Source of the DNA: Martinezella calliandrae | Lineage (GTDB): Bacteria; Pseudomonadota; Alphaproteobacteria; Rhizobiales; Rhizobiaceae | NCBI RefSeq assembly: GCF_030272695.1 | Contig: NZ_JARFYN010000020.1 | Coordinates: 1-64,000, forward strand | Direction: 5' to 3' | DNA: 64,000 nucleotides | Shown: piece after piece, positions 56,563 to 64,000 of the stretch | Layout of the letters: the number at the start of each line of letters is the position of its first letter | Numbering within the stretch: position 1 is the first letter of the stretch | The notes under the pieces: generated by a model | Seen by the model: the letters and a program-made list of their open reading frames with translations, nothing else | Databases searched by the model: none | What the model was told of the DNA's origin: nothing | Position numbers and translations under genes: made by a program

Positions 56563-57438
56563 ATGGCTAGAAACTTCGATATAGCGCTGATCAGGACCTT
56601 CGCTGCCGTTGCCGATCACGGCAGCATGACGGTTGCCGGCAATATGCTGCACATGACGCAGGGTGCCGTCAGCCAGCAGATCAAACGATTGGAGGAGATG
56701 CTCGGCTGTGCTCTGTTCGAACGGGAAAAGCGCGGATTGCGGCTGACCGATGCCGGCGAACGACTGCTCGGCAATGCCCGCCGCCTACTGATCCTCAATG
56801 ACGATATTTGGGCCGACATGACGCAAACCACCATAGAAGGCAGCGTGCGGCTCGGTGTGCCCCATGATCTTGTCGGAACGGTTCTGGCGCCGGTTCTCAG
56901 ATCCTATGCCGAACGACATCCGCAGGTAGAGATTTCGCTGGTCTGCGGCTCATCGCCCGAGTTGATGCAGGCGCTCGACAATGGTGCGATCGATCTCGGC
57001 ATCATCGAGGAGCCGCTCGGAACGTCCAAGGGCGAATGCCTGGCGATCGACCGGCTTGTTTGGGTGGGTGCCAAAGCGGGCAGCGCCTACCGCAAGAATC
57101 CATTGCCGATTTCGATGGTGGCCGATACCTGTGCGTTCCGGCCCTCGGTCTTCGCAGCATTGCGCGACGATGGTAGGCGCTGGCGCACTGTATTCGAGAA
57201 CGGCAATATCGAGGCGACGACAGCCACGGTTCGCACCGACCTCGCGGTCACCGCCTGGCTTACGTCGACCGTACCCGCCGACCTCGATATACTCGGCGCG
57301 GGCGACGGTTTGCCGGACCTGCCCGTCTTTTCCGTCAATCTCTACTTGTCGAAAAGCGAAGCGGCGCCAGCGGCAACCGAACTGGCCCGCCATATCCGCG
57401 AGGCGCTGATGCGGCCGCGACAGGTCGCGGCCGCTTAA
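56563..57438 (+). CDS. LysR-family regulator
   Basis: A 291-residue activator with an N-terminal winged HTH (about 5-64: FDIALIRTFAAVADHGSMTV, AVSQQIKRLEEMLGCALFER) and an effector-binding domain. Divergent orientation to the LysE exporter, with a 99-bp gap, suggests it regulates that gene in response to an amino acid, like the ArgP/LysE pair (inference). The ATG at 56563 gives the standard length; ATG 56524 is also open. Its 3' end is near the citrate synthase gene. Confidence 0.9.
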   Translation: MARNFDIALIRTFAAVADHGSMTVAGNMLHMTQGAVSQQIKRLEEMLGCALFEREKRGLRLTDAGERLLGNARRLLILNDDIWADMTQTTIEGSVRLGVPHDLVGTVLAPVLRSYAERHPQVEISLVCGSSPELMQALDNGAIDLGIIEEPLGTSKGECLAIDRLVWVGAKAGSAYRKNPLPISMVADTCAFRPSVFAALRDDGRRWRTVFENGNIEATTATVRTDLAVTAWLTSTVPADLDILGAGDGLPDLPVFSVNLYLSKSEAAPAATELARHIREALMRPRQVAAA

Positions 57439-57465
57439 AAGGTCGATGCACCTGGCCAGCTGTTA

Positions 57466-58554
57466 CTATGCAGCCTTCGGCAACGGTCCGACATAACGCG
57501 ACTGCGGACGGATCAGGCGGCCGTCGAGCATCTGTTCGCGCGCATGGGCAATCCAGCCCACCGTGCGGCCGATGGCGAATACACCGGTGAAGGCATTGCG
57601 CGGAAAACCGAGGGCATCGAGCAATAGGGCGGTATAATATTCGACATTGGTTTCGAGCGGACGGTCCGGCTTGCGTTCCCTCAAAAGCGCTAGCGCCGCC
57701 GCCTCGATCGCCTCGGCAAGCGCGATGCGGCCGGCGTCTGCCTGACCACTCGCAAAAATCGGCCGCAGTGCCGTCTTGAGTGCATCGGCACGCGGATCGC
57801 GGACGCGATAGACACGGTGGCCGAAACCCATCAGCCGCTCACCGTGATCGAGTGCCTTAGACAGCCACGCGCGGGCATTGGCCGGCTCTCCGACCGCATC
57901 GAGCATATCGAGCACCGGTCCGGGCGCGCCACCATGCAGCGGTCCCTTCAAGGCGCTGATCGCCGCCAATACCGACGAGGTCAGGCCGGCATGGGTCGAC
58001 GCGATGACGCGAGCGGCGAAGGTGGACGCATTCAGCCCGTGATCCGAGATCGTCACCAGATAGGCGTCGAGGCCCGCCGTCTGCTGCGGCGTTGGAGCCT
58101 TGCCTGTCAGCATGCGCAGGATGTCTGCAGATTGCGACAGGGACGCATCCGGTTTGATCGGCTTTTCACCATTTTGAAGGCGCAGCAGCGCAGGCAGGAA
58201 CACGGCTGGCGCAGCCATCAAGCCGATAGCGGTGCCAAAATTTTCGCCGTCTTCGATACGAGCCAAAAGCGCCCTCATGGCTTCAACTGGCGGCAGGGCC
58301 AGCAAAACCGCATCCGCCGCATTGACATGGGCGAACAGGTTCACGCGTGCAGCACCCAATTTTGACCTGATGCTTGCGGCATCGGCATGTTCCTCGAACA
58401 GGCCATCGAGCAGCAGCGCGGCAACATCCTCAAAGCGGCTGGTAGCGACCAGATCGTCCAGCGACACACCGCGAATGATCAGCCGGCCGGCGGCGCCATC
58501 CACATCGGACAGCTTGGTTTCGGCGGCAACAATATCTTCGAGACCACTGTTCAT
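57466..58554 (-). CDS. citrate synthase/2-methylcitrate synthase family enzyme
   Basis: A 362-residue member of the short citrate/methylcitrate synthase branch. Active-site pieces: GPLHGGAPG (first His), LMGFGHRVYRVRDPRADAL (second His and Arg), and TNVEYYTALLLDALG where the catalytic Asp is Glu. So it condenses an acyl-CoA with oxaloacetate or a similar acid, but the Glu suggests altered substrate or reduced activity. The ATG at 58554 has AAGGAG seven bases upstream. It is divergent from the HTH-fused paralogue. Confidence 0.85.
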   Translation of the reverse strand: MNSGLEDIVAAETKLSDVDGAAGRLIIRGVSLDDLVATSRFEDVAALLLDGLFEEHADAASIRSKLGAARVNLFAHVNAADAVLLALPPVEAMRALLARIEDGENFGTAIGLMAAPAVFLPALLRLQNGEKPIKPDASLSQSADILRMLTGKAPTPQQTAGLDAYLVTISDHGLNASTFAARVIASTHAGLTSSVLAAISALKGPLHGGAPGPVLDMLDAVGEPANARAWLSKALDHGERLMGFGHRVYRVRDPRADALKTALRPIFASGQADAGRIALAEAIEAAALALLRERKPDRPLETNVEYYTALLLDALGFPRNAFTGVFAIGRTVGWIAHAREQMLDGRLIRPQSRYVGPLPKAA

Positions 58555-58595
58555 TGTCATTCTCCTTTGACTATGCACTTAGATGAGTCCTATTT

Positions 58596-58626
58596 TTATT
58601 GACGTCAATCTTGATGCAATTGATCA
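58596..58626. promoter_or_regulatory. palindromic sites in the divergent citrate synthase promoter
   Basis: ATTGACGTCAAT (58598-58609) is a perfect 12-bp palindrome, followed by TTGATGCAA and ATTGATCAAT, all built on the TTGA half-site. They lie between the two diverging genes. The HTH part of the downstream synthase is a natural candidate to bind them. Confidence 0.5.
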
Positions 58627-58638
58627 ATATGAGGGACT

Positions 58639-59775
58639 ATGAGCTGGCTGACGGCGGAGCAGGCATTGAACCTGCTGGGCACCAAATCGCAGACGTTGTA
58701 CGCCAATGTCAGCCGTGGCCGCATTCGCGCGAAGCCCGATCCGAGTGATACGCGGCGGAGCCTTTATTTCACCGATGACGTCAAGCGCCTGGCGGCCAGG
58801 AACGCCGGACGCCGAAGAACTGAAGCCGTGGCGGCCGATGCCATCCAATGGGGTGATCCGGTGCTGCCTTCGGCGTTGTCGACCGTCGCGCAAGGACGGC
58901 TGTTTTATCGCGGGCAGGATGCGGCCAAGCTTGCCGACCATGCGACGCTCGAGGAAATCGCACTACTCCTATGGGACATGAGGCGACCCTTGCGGCGGCC
59001 GGAAGGGCAGGGCGGCAATGGCAGGCCACCCGCCCTAACGGCGGCCTTTTGCGCTTTGGCCGAGCGCGCCAGCACCGACCTGCCATCACTTGGACGATCG
59101 CTACCGGCGCTGCAGACCGAAGCCGAAAGCGTATTAGGTACCGTCGCCAATGCGTTGGCACCGGGGCTACCTCATTTGCCGCTGCATCAGCGCCTCGCGG
59201 CAGCCTGGAACCGGCCGGACGCCGACGAACTCATCCGTCGCTCCCTCGTGCTCTTCGCCGACCACGAGCTCAATGCCTCGACCTTCACCGCGCGAATCAC
59301 CGCGTCTGCCGGTGCGACACTATCAGCCGCAGCGCTCTCCGGCCTGTCGACGCTGACCGGGCCGCTGCATGGCGGCGCGTGGCAAGGCGTGCGTTCGTTG
59401 ATTGCCCGCGCCGCCGCGATCGGCGCAGAGGAGGCGGTACGCAGTTACCTTGCCGAAGGGCGGCCGATACCGGCAGTCGGTCACCCGCTCTATCCCGACG
59501 GCGATGCGCGCGCCCGGGCTCTGCTTGCCTGCTTTACGCTGCCGCCTTTGTTCGCAGAGGTCAGGGGCGTGGCCGAAGAGCTGGTTGGAGAACGCGTCAA
59601 CGTTGATTTTGCGCTGACAGCTATGACTTCGGCCTACCATCTGCCACAGGATGCGCCATTGATCATGTTCGCACTTGCTCGCACAGTCGGGTGGCTGGCG
59701 CACGCCATGGAGCAATCCACGAGCGGCCGCCTTATCCGGCCACGCGCACGCTACGTCGGTCCGCCGGTCGAATAA
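58639..59775 (+). CDS. citrate synthase-like protein with N-terminal HTH/MerR-type domain
   Basis: A 378-residue fusion. Residues 1-58 form a MerR/excisionase-like HTH (WLTAEQALNLLGTKSQTLYA, VSRGRIRAKPDPSDTRRSLY). The rest is a citrate synthase fold with TLTGPLHGGAWQG (first His), VGHPLYPDGDARARALL (second His, but the following Arg of HRVY is Pro) and VNVDFALTAM with the catalytic Asp. The loss of an oxaloacetate-binding Arg suggests modified function. It may be a metabolite-sensing regulator built from an enzyme. Start ATG 58639 after GAGGGA. Confidence 0.86.
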   Translation: MSWLTAEQALNLLGTKSQTLYANVSRGRIRAKPDPSDTRRSLYFTDDVKRLAARNAGRRRTEAVAADAIQWGDPVLPSALSTVAQGRLFYRGQDAAKLADHATLEEIALLLWDMRRPLRRPEGQGGNGRPPALTAAFCALAERASTDLPSLGRSLPALQTEAESVLGTVANALAPGLPHLPLHQRLAAAWNRPDADELIRRSLVLFADHELNASTFTARITASAGATLSAAALSGLSTLTGPLHGGAWQGVRSLIARAAAIGAEEAVRSYLAEGRPIPAVGHPLYPDGDARARALLACFTLPPLFAEVRGVAEELVGERVNVDFALTAMTSAYHLPQDAPLIMFALARTVGWLAHAMEQSTSGRLIRPRARYVGPPVE

Positions 59776-59817
59776 TCAGCGCCCTACCTCGAAGGGGCAT
59801 GCGACTTATGCGCAGAC

Positions 59818-60188
59818 CTAACCCACCGCCAAGCGACAGACAGCCTCGATGTTATGTCCGTCGAGTCAAGAACAAAAGCGCCTTGGTAGTCGGGGTGATA
59901 GGGAGACCGGATGCCTGGCGCTCCATTGTCCAATCCACCTGCCGCCAGCGCCGCTTCATAGAACTGATCAACGACGGCTCTGCCTTGAGCAGTGAAAGCG
60001 ACGTGAACACGCGTTTGTGCTGCGTCCCGATTTCCTATCCAGAAGCAGGCCCTCGGCCTGATCCCATATCCCGCAATAACCACGCCCTGCGCATATCAAC
60101 GCTCGATACCGAGCAGGAGCAAGGTCGCGTCGTAAAAGGCCTTCGACCGTTCCACATCGCTCACCCCGATTGTAACGTGATCCAGCAT
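59818..60188 (-). pseudogene. decayed VOC/glyoxalase-family gene
   Basis: ATG 60188 begins MLDHVTIGVSDVERSKAFYD and continues to LLLLGIER, followed by an in-frame TGA (about 60096-60098). The same frame then carries FWIGNRDAAQTRVHVAFTA, then LAAGGLDNGAPGIRSPYHPD and GAFVLD. A one-base shift after VLD is needed to read DGHNIEAVCRLAVG and the stop near 59818. Two lesions therefore separate three coherent segments of a VOC protein. Confidence 0.8.
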
Positions 60189-60229
60189 GTCTGCTCCCGA
60201 ACTCTCCGGCGCAGCGCGCAAAATCGGCG

Positions 60230-61225
60230 CTATCGCACGGCGGCGGTATTTGCGCGCGACAAATCCGCCCAGCCGATGGTCAGTTTGCGATTGGCAATGA
60301 GCCAGATCGTGGCGATCGCGATCAGCCCGACGGTGATATTGGCGGCGATGAACAGGATCGGCGCCAATTGCGCAACCGGGCCGACGTCGCTGCGCTCGAT
60401 CAGACGCAAAGGCGCTGTCGCCAGCGCAGTCACGCCGAAGGTGAAGGCCCAGTAGGCGGGGCTAAAGCCATCCTTGGCGATCCACGGCAGCAGGCGCAGC
60501 ATAATCAAGGCCTGCAGGATGCCGTAGCCGATCATGGCATGCACGATGAGGTCGGGCGGCCCCTGCGTGACGCTGATATAGGCGACCGCCCCAACGGCCG
60601 GCGGTGCAAGTTGGATACCCAGCGTTGGGCGCAGCGGCCCAGCCAATGCTGGCGCCGTCAGAAGGCGGTGCAACAAAGCGGATTCAAGCGCCAACCAGGC
60701 AAAGAAGGCAGCACCGAAGAAAAGCTCGCCCCAATCTGGAAAGCCGAGCGCCGCCGCAACGGTGGCCGTTACGAAACTTCCGGCGACACCAGGCAGATAA
60801 AGCACTGCCGTCGTGGCGGCGACATCGCGCTCACCCTGCCATAGACCGCCGGTTCTCCAGACTGCGAAGGCGAGCGTGTAGATTGCCCCAAGAATGAACA
60901 AAGTTTCAGCGCCGACGCGCGAGTAAGGCAGCAAACCGCCGGCCACCAGCATGGTGGCGACGCCGACGAGGCCGACGAAGCAACACTGCACGGGATGGAA
61001 CAATTCCTTCAGCGCCTCTTCGCGAGCCGCCGCCCATTTCAAGGCATAGAGCACGATCAGTACCGCCCAGACGGCGACAGAGACGAAGGTAATCGCCTCA
61101 CCGATCGCCGCAGGTAAGTGCCAAACACGCGTCGCTGCGCGCCAGGTATTGCCGAGACCGGAGAGACCGAGCACCATCCCAAAGAATGCTGCCGGAACGA
61201 GCGGCAGTTTCAGGCGAGCAGTCAT
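60230..61225 (-). CDS. TDT/SLAC1-family membrane transporter
   Basis: A 331-residue membrane protein with ten helices, of the tellurite-resistance/dicarboxylate transporter family (TehA, Mae1, SLAC1). Seen: LPLVPAAFFGMVLGLSGLGN at the start, and AYWAFTFGVTALATAPLRLI. Members transport anions or dicarboxylates. The ATG at 61225 has AAGGAGG five bases upstream; the longer frame to 61243 is not needed. It lies between two decayed genes. Confidence 0.85.
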   Translation of the reverse strand: MTARLKLPLVPAAFFGMVLGLSGLGNTWRAATRVWHLPAAIGEAITFVSVAVWAVLIVLYALKWAAAREEALKELFHPVQCCFVGLVGVATMLVAGGLLPYSRVGAETLFILGAIYTLAFAVWRTGGLWQGERDVAATTAVLYLPGVAGSFVTATVAAALGFPDWGELFFGAAFFAWLALESALLHRLLTAPALAGPLRPTLGIQLAPPAVGAVAYISVTQGPPDLIVHAMIGYGILQALIMLRLLPWIAKDGFSPAYWAFTFGVTALATAPLRLIERSDVGPVAQLAPILFIAANITVGLIAIATIWLIANRKLTIGWADLSRANTAAVR

Positions 61226-61249
61226 GGTGCCTCCTTTGAGCAAATAACG

Positions 61250-61685
61250 TTAGACGCCTTCATGGACGTGCTGTGTGAAGAAACTCAGATCGATGACGAA
61301 CTTACCCCATTTCGCATCGAATTTCGCCGACCGTTTTACCGCGACGACCTCGTCAAGCGAATGGCCCTTCTTCTTCAGCTTGGCGACATCGTCGCGCACC
61401 GCCTTCAGCATGTCACGATAGGCAATCAGCTGCTTCTTATCACCAATCGGTCCATGCCCCGGGATGACGATGGTCTTGTTCGTCGTCGCGGCCACATTGG
61501 CATCGGCCGCCTTGATCATGCCGTCGATTATGAAGGACATCAGATTCCTGGAAATAAACGGAGATGTCGCCGTCCGTATGGGCCCCCTCGTAGTGCTTCA
61601 GCGCGATCGTTTCATCATTCAGCTTGACCGTGCGCTCGTTGTTCATCAGGTCGATGGTTCGGTCTTTGGTCCTAATGGTCGGCAT
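61250..61685 (-). pseudogene. decayed metallo-beta-lactamase-fold hydrolase
   Basis: The N-terminal open frame from ATG 61685 encodes MPTIRTKDRTIDLMNNERTV, then GAHTDGDISVYFQESDVLH. After a junction near 61535 another frame encodes SFIIDGMIKAADANVAATTN, then TIVIPGHGPIGDKKQLIAYR and a typical C terminus. The usual GDTWWNGYYPFIDYST-like block between them, and the HxHxDH zinc motif at the N terminus, are absent. So the gene is truncated, has an internal deletion and a frameshift. Confidence 0.8.
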
Positions 61686-62144
61686 GATAAAGTCCTTTCC
61701 GAAGTTCAAGTGATCTGAAACGTCCATGATCGAAGGATCGGATTGGCGGCTCAGGAGAAAGAGCCTTGGCGGTAGAGAAGGCAAACACGCGCTCGCCGGA
61801 AATGCCACTTTGAACGCGCGGGCGAAACTATGCACGCGACTGGCCACGGTGGATTCTTGAATTTTGATGGCTTTGTTGAAATAGCCGTTTCTGTTCAAGC
61901 CTAAGAAGCACGATTTGTGCTATCAAGGCGGTTTAGATGCCCGGCTTATCGGCAATTGCGCAGACGCGGTTGCGAGACAAAGCAGGAATAGTGACGGCGA
62001 AATATCACAGATGCGTGAGCTCGGTATTTTCTGTCCGGTCCCGCGCACCTGCATAGCTCGCCCGTCATTTGTTCATTGGCAAATGCTGCGAAATGTCTTT
62101 ATGGACTTTTCAAAACGATTAAACCCCTCCTAGGAGACTGACAT
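61686..62144. other. gene-less stretch before gnd
   Basis: About 460 bp. The last 20 bp contain the palindrome CTCCTAGGAG (62127-62136) with the gnd ribosome-binding AGGAG inside it. Otherwise only short open frames with no product signature. The upstream portion may be the lost 5' part of the hydrolase. Confidence 0.5.
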
Positions 62145-63170
62145 ATGCAAATCGGAATGATTGGCCTCGGCCGCATGGGCAGCAACATGGTGCAGCGCCT
62201 GCTGAAGGGCGGCCACAGCGCCGTCGTTTTCGATGCGCGTCCGGAAAGCATCTCGGCGCTTGAACAGCTCGGCGCCACCGGCAGCACGTCGCTCGAAGAT
62301 TTCGTATCGAAGCTCTCTCGTCCCCGCGCCGTCTGGCTGATGCTGCCGGCTGCGATCGTCGACAAGGAGCTGGCCAAGATCGTTCCGCTGCTCGAAGAGG
62401 GCGATATCGTCATCGACGGCGGCAACTCCTATTATCATGACGATATCCGCCGCTCCGAAGAGTTGAAGCCGAAGGGCATTCATTATGTCGACGTCGGCAC
62501 CAGCGGCGGCGTTTTCGGCCTGCAGCGCGGATATTGCCTGATGATCGGCGGTGAAAAGGCCACGGTTCAGCATCTGTCGCCGATCTTCGCAACGCTCGCG
62601 CCGGGCGTCGGCGATGTCGCTCCCTCCAAGATGCGCTCCGAAGCGGCCGCAAGTGTCAGCACCGCCGAGCAAGGCTATCTGCATTGCGGCCCGTCCGGCG
62701 CCGGCCATTTCGTCAAGATGGTCCATAATGGCATCGAGTATGGCCTGATGGCCGCCTACGCCGAAGGCTTCAACGTGCTGCGTCACGCCAATATCGGGCT
62801 GCAGACGACCGAAGCCGACGCCGAAACCGCGCCGCTGTCGCATCCGCAATATTATCAATACAACCTCGACATCGCCGAAATCAGCGAAGTCTGGCGCCGC
62901 GGCAGCGTCATCACCTCGTGGCTGCTCGACCTTACCGCCGACGCGCTACACGGCGACGCAGCCCTGTCGCAATATGCCGGCCGAGTTTCGGATTCGGGCG
63001 AGGGCCGCTGGACCATTTCGGCTGCAATCGACGAAGGCGTCCCGACGCCTGTCCTCAGCGCCGCCCTTTACGGCCGCTTCGCCTCGCGCGGCAATGACGA
63101 CTATGCCAACAAAGTCCTCTCGGCCATGCGCGCCGGCTTCGGCGGCCATCACGAGAAGCCGGCGAAGTAA
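62145..63170 (+). CDS. gnd: 6-phosphogluconate dehydrogenase, short (GndA/YqeC) form
   Basis: Oxidatively decarboxylates 6-phosphogluconate to ribulose 5-phosphate. The 341-residue protein is the short, often NAD-preferring form. Residues 1-165 are a Rossmann domain with MIGLGRMGSNMVQRLL, and the substrate region has GGNSYYHDDIRRSEELKPKG and FVKMVHNGIEYG with the catalytic Lys and Glu. Residue choice after beta2 (VVFDARPES) supports NAD+ preference, which is an inference. AGGAG lies eight bases upstream of the ATG. Confidence 0.92.
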   Translation: MQIGMIGLGRMGSNMVQRLLKGGHSAVVFDARPESISALEQLGATGSTSLEDFVSKLSRPRAVWLMLPAAIVDKELAKIVPLLEEGDIVIDGGNSYYHDDIRRSEELKPKGIHYVDVGTSGGVFGLQRGYCLMIGGEKATVQHLSPIFATLAPGVGDVAPSKMRSEAAASVSTAEQGYLHCGPSGAGHFVKMVHNGIEYGLMAAYAEGFNVLRHANIGLQTTEADAETAPLSHPQYYQYNLDIAEISEVWRRGSVITSWLLDLTADALHGDAALSQYAGRVSDSGEGRWTISAAIDEGVPTPVLSAALYGRFASRGNDDYANKVLSAMRAGFGGHHEKPAK

Positions 63171-63198
63171 TTTCTCTTCGAATTTGACGAATTTGATG

Positions 63199-63226
63199 CC
63201 GGGCGGGTCAAACTGCCCGGTTTTTT
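63199..63226 (+). terminator. intrinsic terminator of gnd
   Basis: A CCGGGC/GCCCGG stem, extended by a G-U and a G-C pair around a 6-nt loop, is followed by six T's, about 28 bp after the gnd stop. Confidence 0.87.
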
Positions 63227-63241
63227 CATATCCGGCTTAGA

Positions 63242-64000
63242 TTAGCTCAGCAACTCCGGGCGCAACAATAGAACCGGGCATTCGGAACCGGCAGCAAGCT
63301 CGGGCGCCTGCACCGGGCGGATGATGAGGCAATCGGAGCGGGAAAAGACCTTCATCATAGACGAATCCTGCTTGAAAAAAGGCTCGGCGATCCATACGCC
63401 ATCTGCGGATTTCGTCAGTGTCGCGCGCACATAGTCCTGGCGCTGATCGTTGGCGGTGAGCCTAACGGCCGTCCGCGCCATGCTTTCCCGCTTCACCGGC
63501 GGCAGTGAGGCGAGTTTGCGGATCAGCGGCTCCAAGAACAACAGGCCGCAGACGAGGCTCGAGACCGGGTTGCCGGGAAGTCCGAGGACATGGGTTTCGC
63601 CGAGGCTGCCGACCATCAGCGGCTTGCCGGGACGCATGGCGATACGCCAGAAATCGAGCTGCATACCGCCTGCGATCATGGTCGACTGCACGAGATCATG
63701 ATCGCCGACCGAGGCGCCGCCGAGTGTAACGATGACATCGGCCTTCGCCACCTGCGCTCGGCCGATGGCGGCGGTAATTTCCGCCCTGTCGTCAGGCACA
63801 ATGCCGAGATCGAGCACATGAGCACCGGCACTGCGGGCAAGCGCGGCGATGCCGAATGTATTCGAGGCAATGATCTGCGATGGGCCGGGCTTGCTGCCCG
63901 GTGTTACCAACTCGTCGCCCGTCGCGAGGATCGCCACCAATGGGCGGCGATAGACATCGAGCATCGGATGATTCATAGCGGCGGCTACCGTCAGCCGCGA
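63242..64000 (-). CDS. moeA: molybdopterin molybdotransferase, 5' part off the window
   Basis: MoeA inserts molybdate into adenylated molybdopterin, the last step of molybdenum cofactor synthesis. The C-terminal 252 residues are present (the frame is open to the right edge). Seen: RRPLVAILATGDELVTPGSK, VTLGGASVGDHDLVQ and WRIAMRPGKPLMVGSLGE with VLGLPGNPVSSLV, all characteristic of MoeA. The remaining N-terminal region lies outside. It converges with gnd; the terminator lies between. MoaC or other cofactor genes may be upstream. Confidence 0.94.
   Translation of the reverse strand, partial: SRLTVAAAMNHPMLDVYRRPLVAILATGDELVTPGSKPGPSQIIASNTFGIAALARSAGAHVLDLGIVPDDRAEITAAIGRAQVAKADVIVTLGGASVGDHDLVQSTMIAGGMQLDFWRIAMRPGKPLMVGSLGETHVLGLPGNPVSSLVCGLLFLEPLIRKLASLPPVKRESMARTAVRLTANDQRQDYVRATLTKSADGVWIAEPFFKQDSSMMKVFSRSDCLIIRPVQAPELAAGSECPVLLLRPELLS

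Overview
The window reads as a stretch of chromosome from a Rhizobium-like alphaproteobacterium (Rhizobiaceae). This is inferred from high GC, GTG/TTG starts, and family content typical of that group: DUF1489, DUF2336, the bacterial transglutaminase-like cysteine protease, PAS_5 and PilZ proteins, several class III nucleotide cyclases, and an IscU-like/YidD/ThrS and TpiA-SecG-PyrG gene order. No plasmid replication, conjugation or CRISPR genes are visible.

Layout. 0-5.2 kb: glutathione-dependent formaldehyde dehydrogenase (cut by the left edge), propionyl-CoA carboxylase alpha, a DMT permease, an XRE regulator and lipB. 5.4-8.3 kb: tRNA-Leu(GAG) followed by a decayed tyrosine integrase and an AT-richer ATPase/DUF234 gene, the remains of a small integrated element. 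8.3-19.4 kb: a secreted repeat protein, a peptide-deformylase-like protein lacking expected metal ligands, mgtE, a MerR regulator with a clear operator, membrane enzymes, sdaA, a decayed serine hydrolase, and a D,D-carboxypeptidase with a SPOR domain. 19.8-29 kb: transglutaminase-like protease, proline iminopeptidase, PilZ and PAS proteins, a probable small RNA, rhomboid, CBS protein, a folE-hisI-patatin cluster, and the opposing IscU-like/yidD/DUF1697 cluster. 29-38.9 kb: thrS, acyltransferase, a coupled nitroreductase/flavin reductase pair, DUF2336, GNAT, AI-2E family permease and a phytase-like esterase.

38.9-42 kb is a small accessory patch: a frameshifted secreted protein, a ClpP-like protease without a proper N terminus, an RHH/PIN toxin-antitoxin pair with its own operator, and a tiny membrane ORF interrupted by a stop. 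42-48.6 kb is core (parE, hydrolase, tpiA, secG, pyrG). 48.5-64 kb holds a frameshifted GlxA-type regulator, rhodanese, a Ni/Co transporter, a FecR-CHASE2 cyclase pair facing a TPR cyclase, a LysR/LysE pair in which lysE is frameshifted in a homopolymer, two divergent citrate synthase paralogues (one fused to a DNA-binding domain), decayed VOC and metallo-beta-lactamase genes around a TDT permease, the short-form gnd, and moeA running off the right edge.

No wholly new multi-gene system was demonstrated. The most promising leads are the structured small RNA near 23.4 kb, the HTH-citrate synthase fusion with its palindromic divergent promoter, the deformylase homologue missing metal ligands, the tRNA-linked ATPase with a four-half-site operator, and the toxin-antitoxin patch next to a truncated ClpP-like gene. 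At least seven genes carry frameshifts or stops. That is many for 64 kb, so assembly error should be excluded before calling all of them natural decay.
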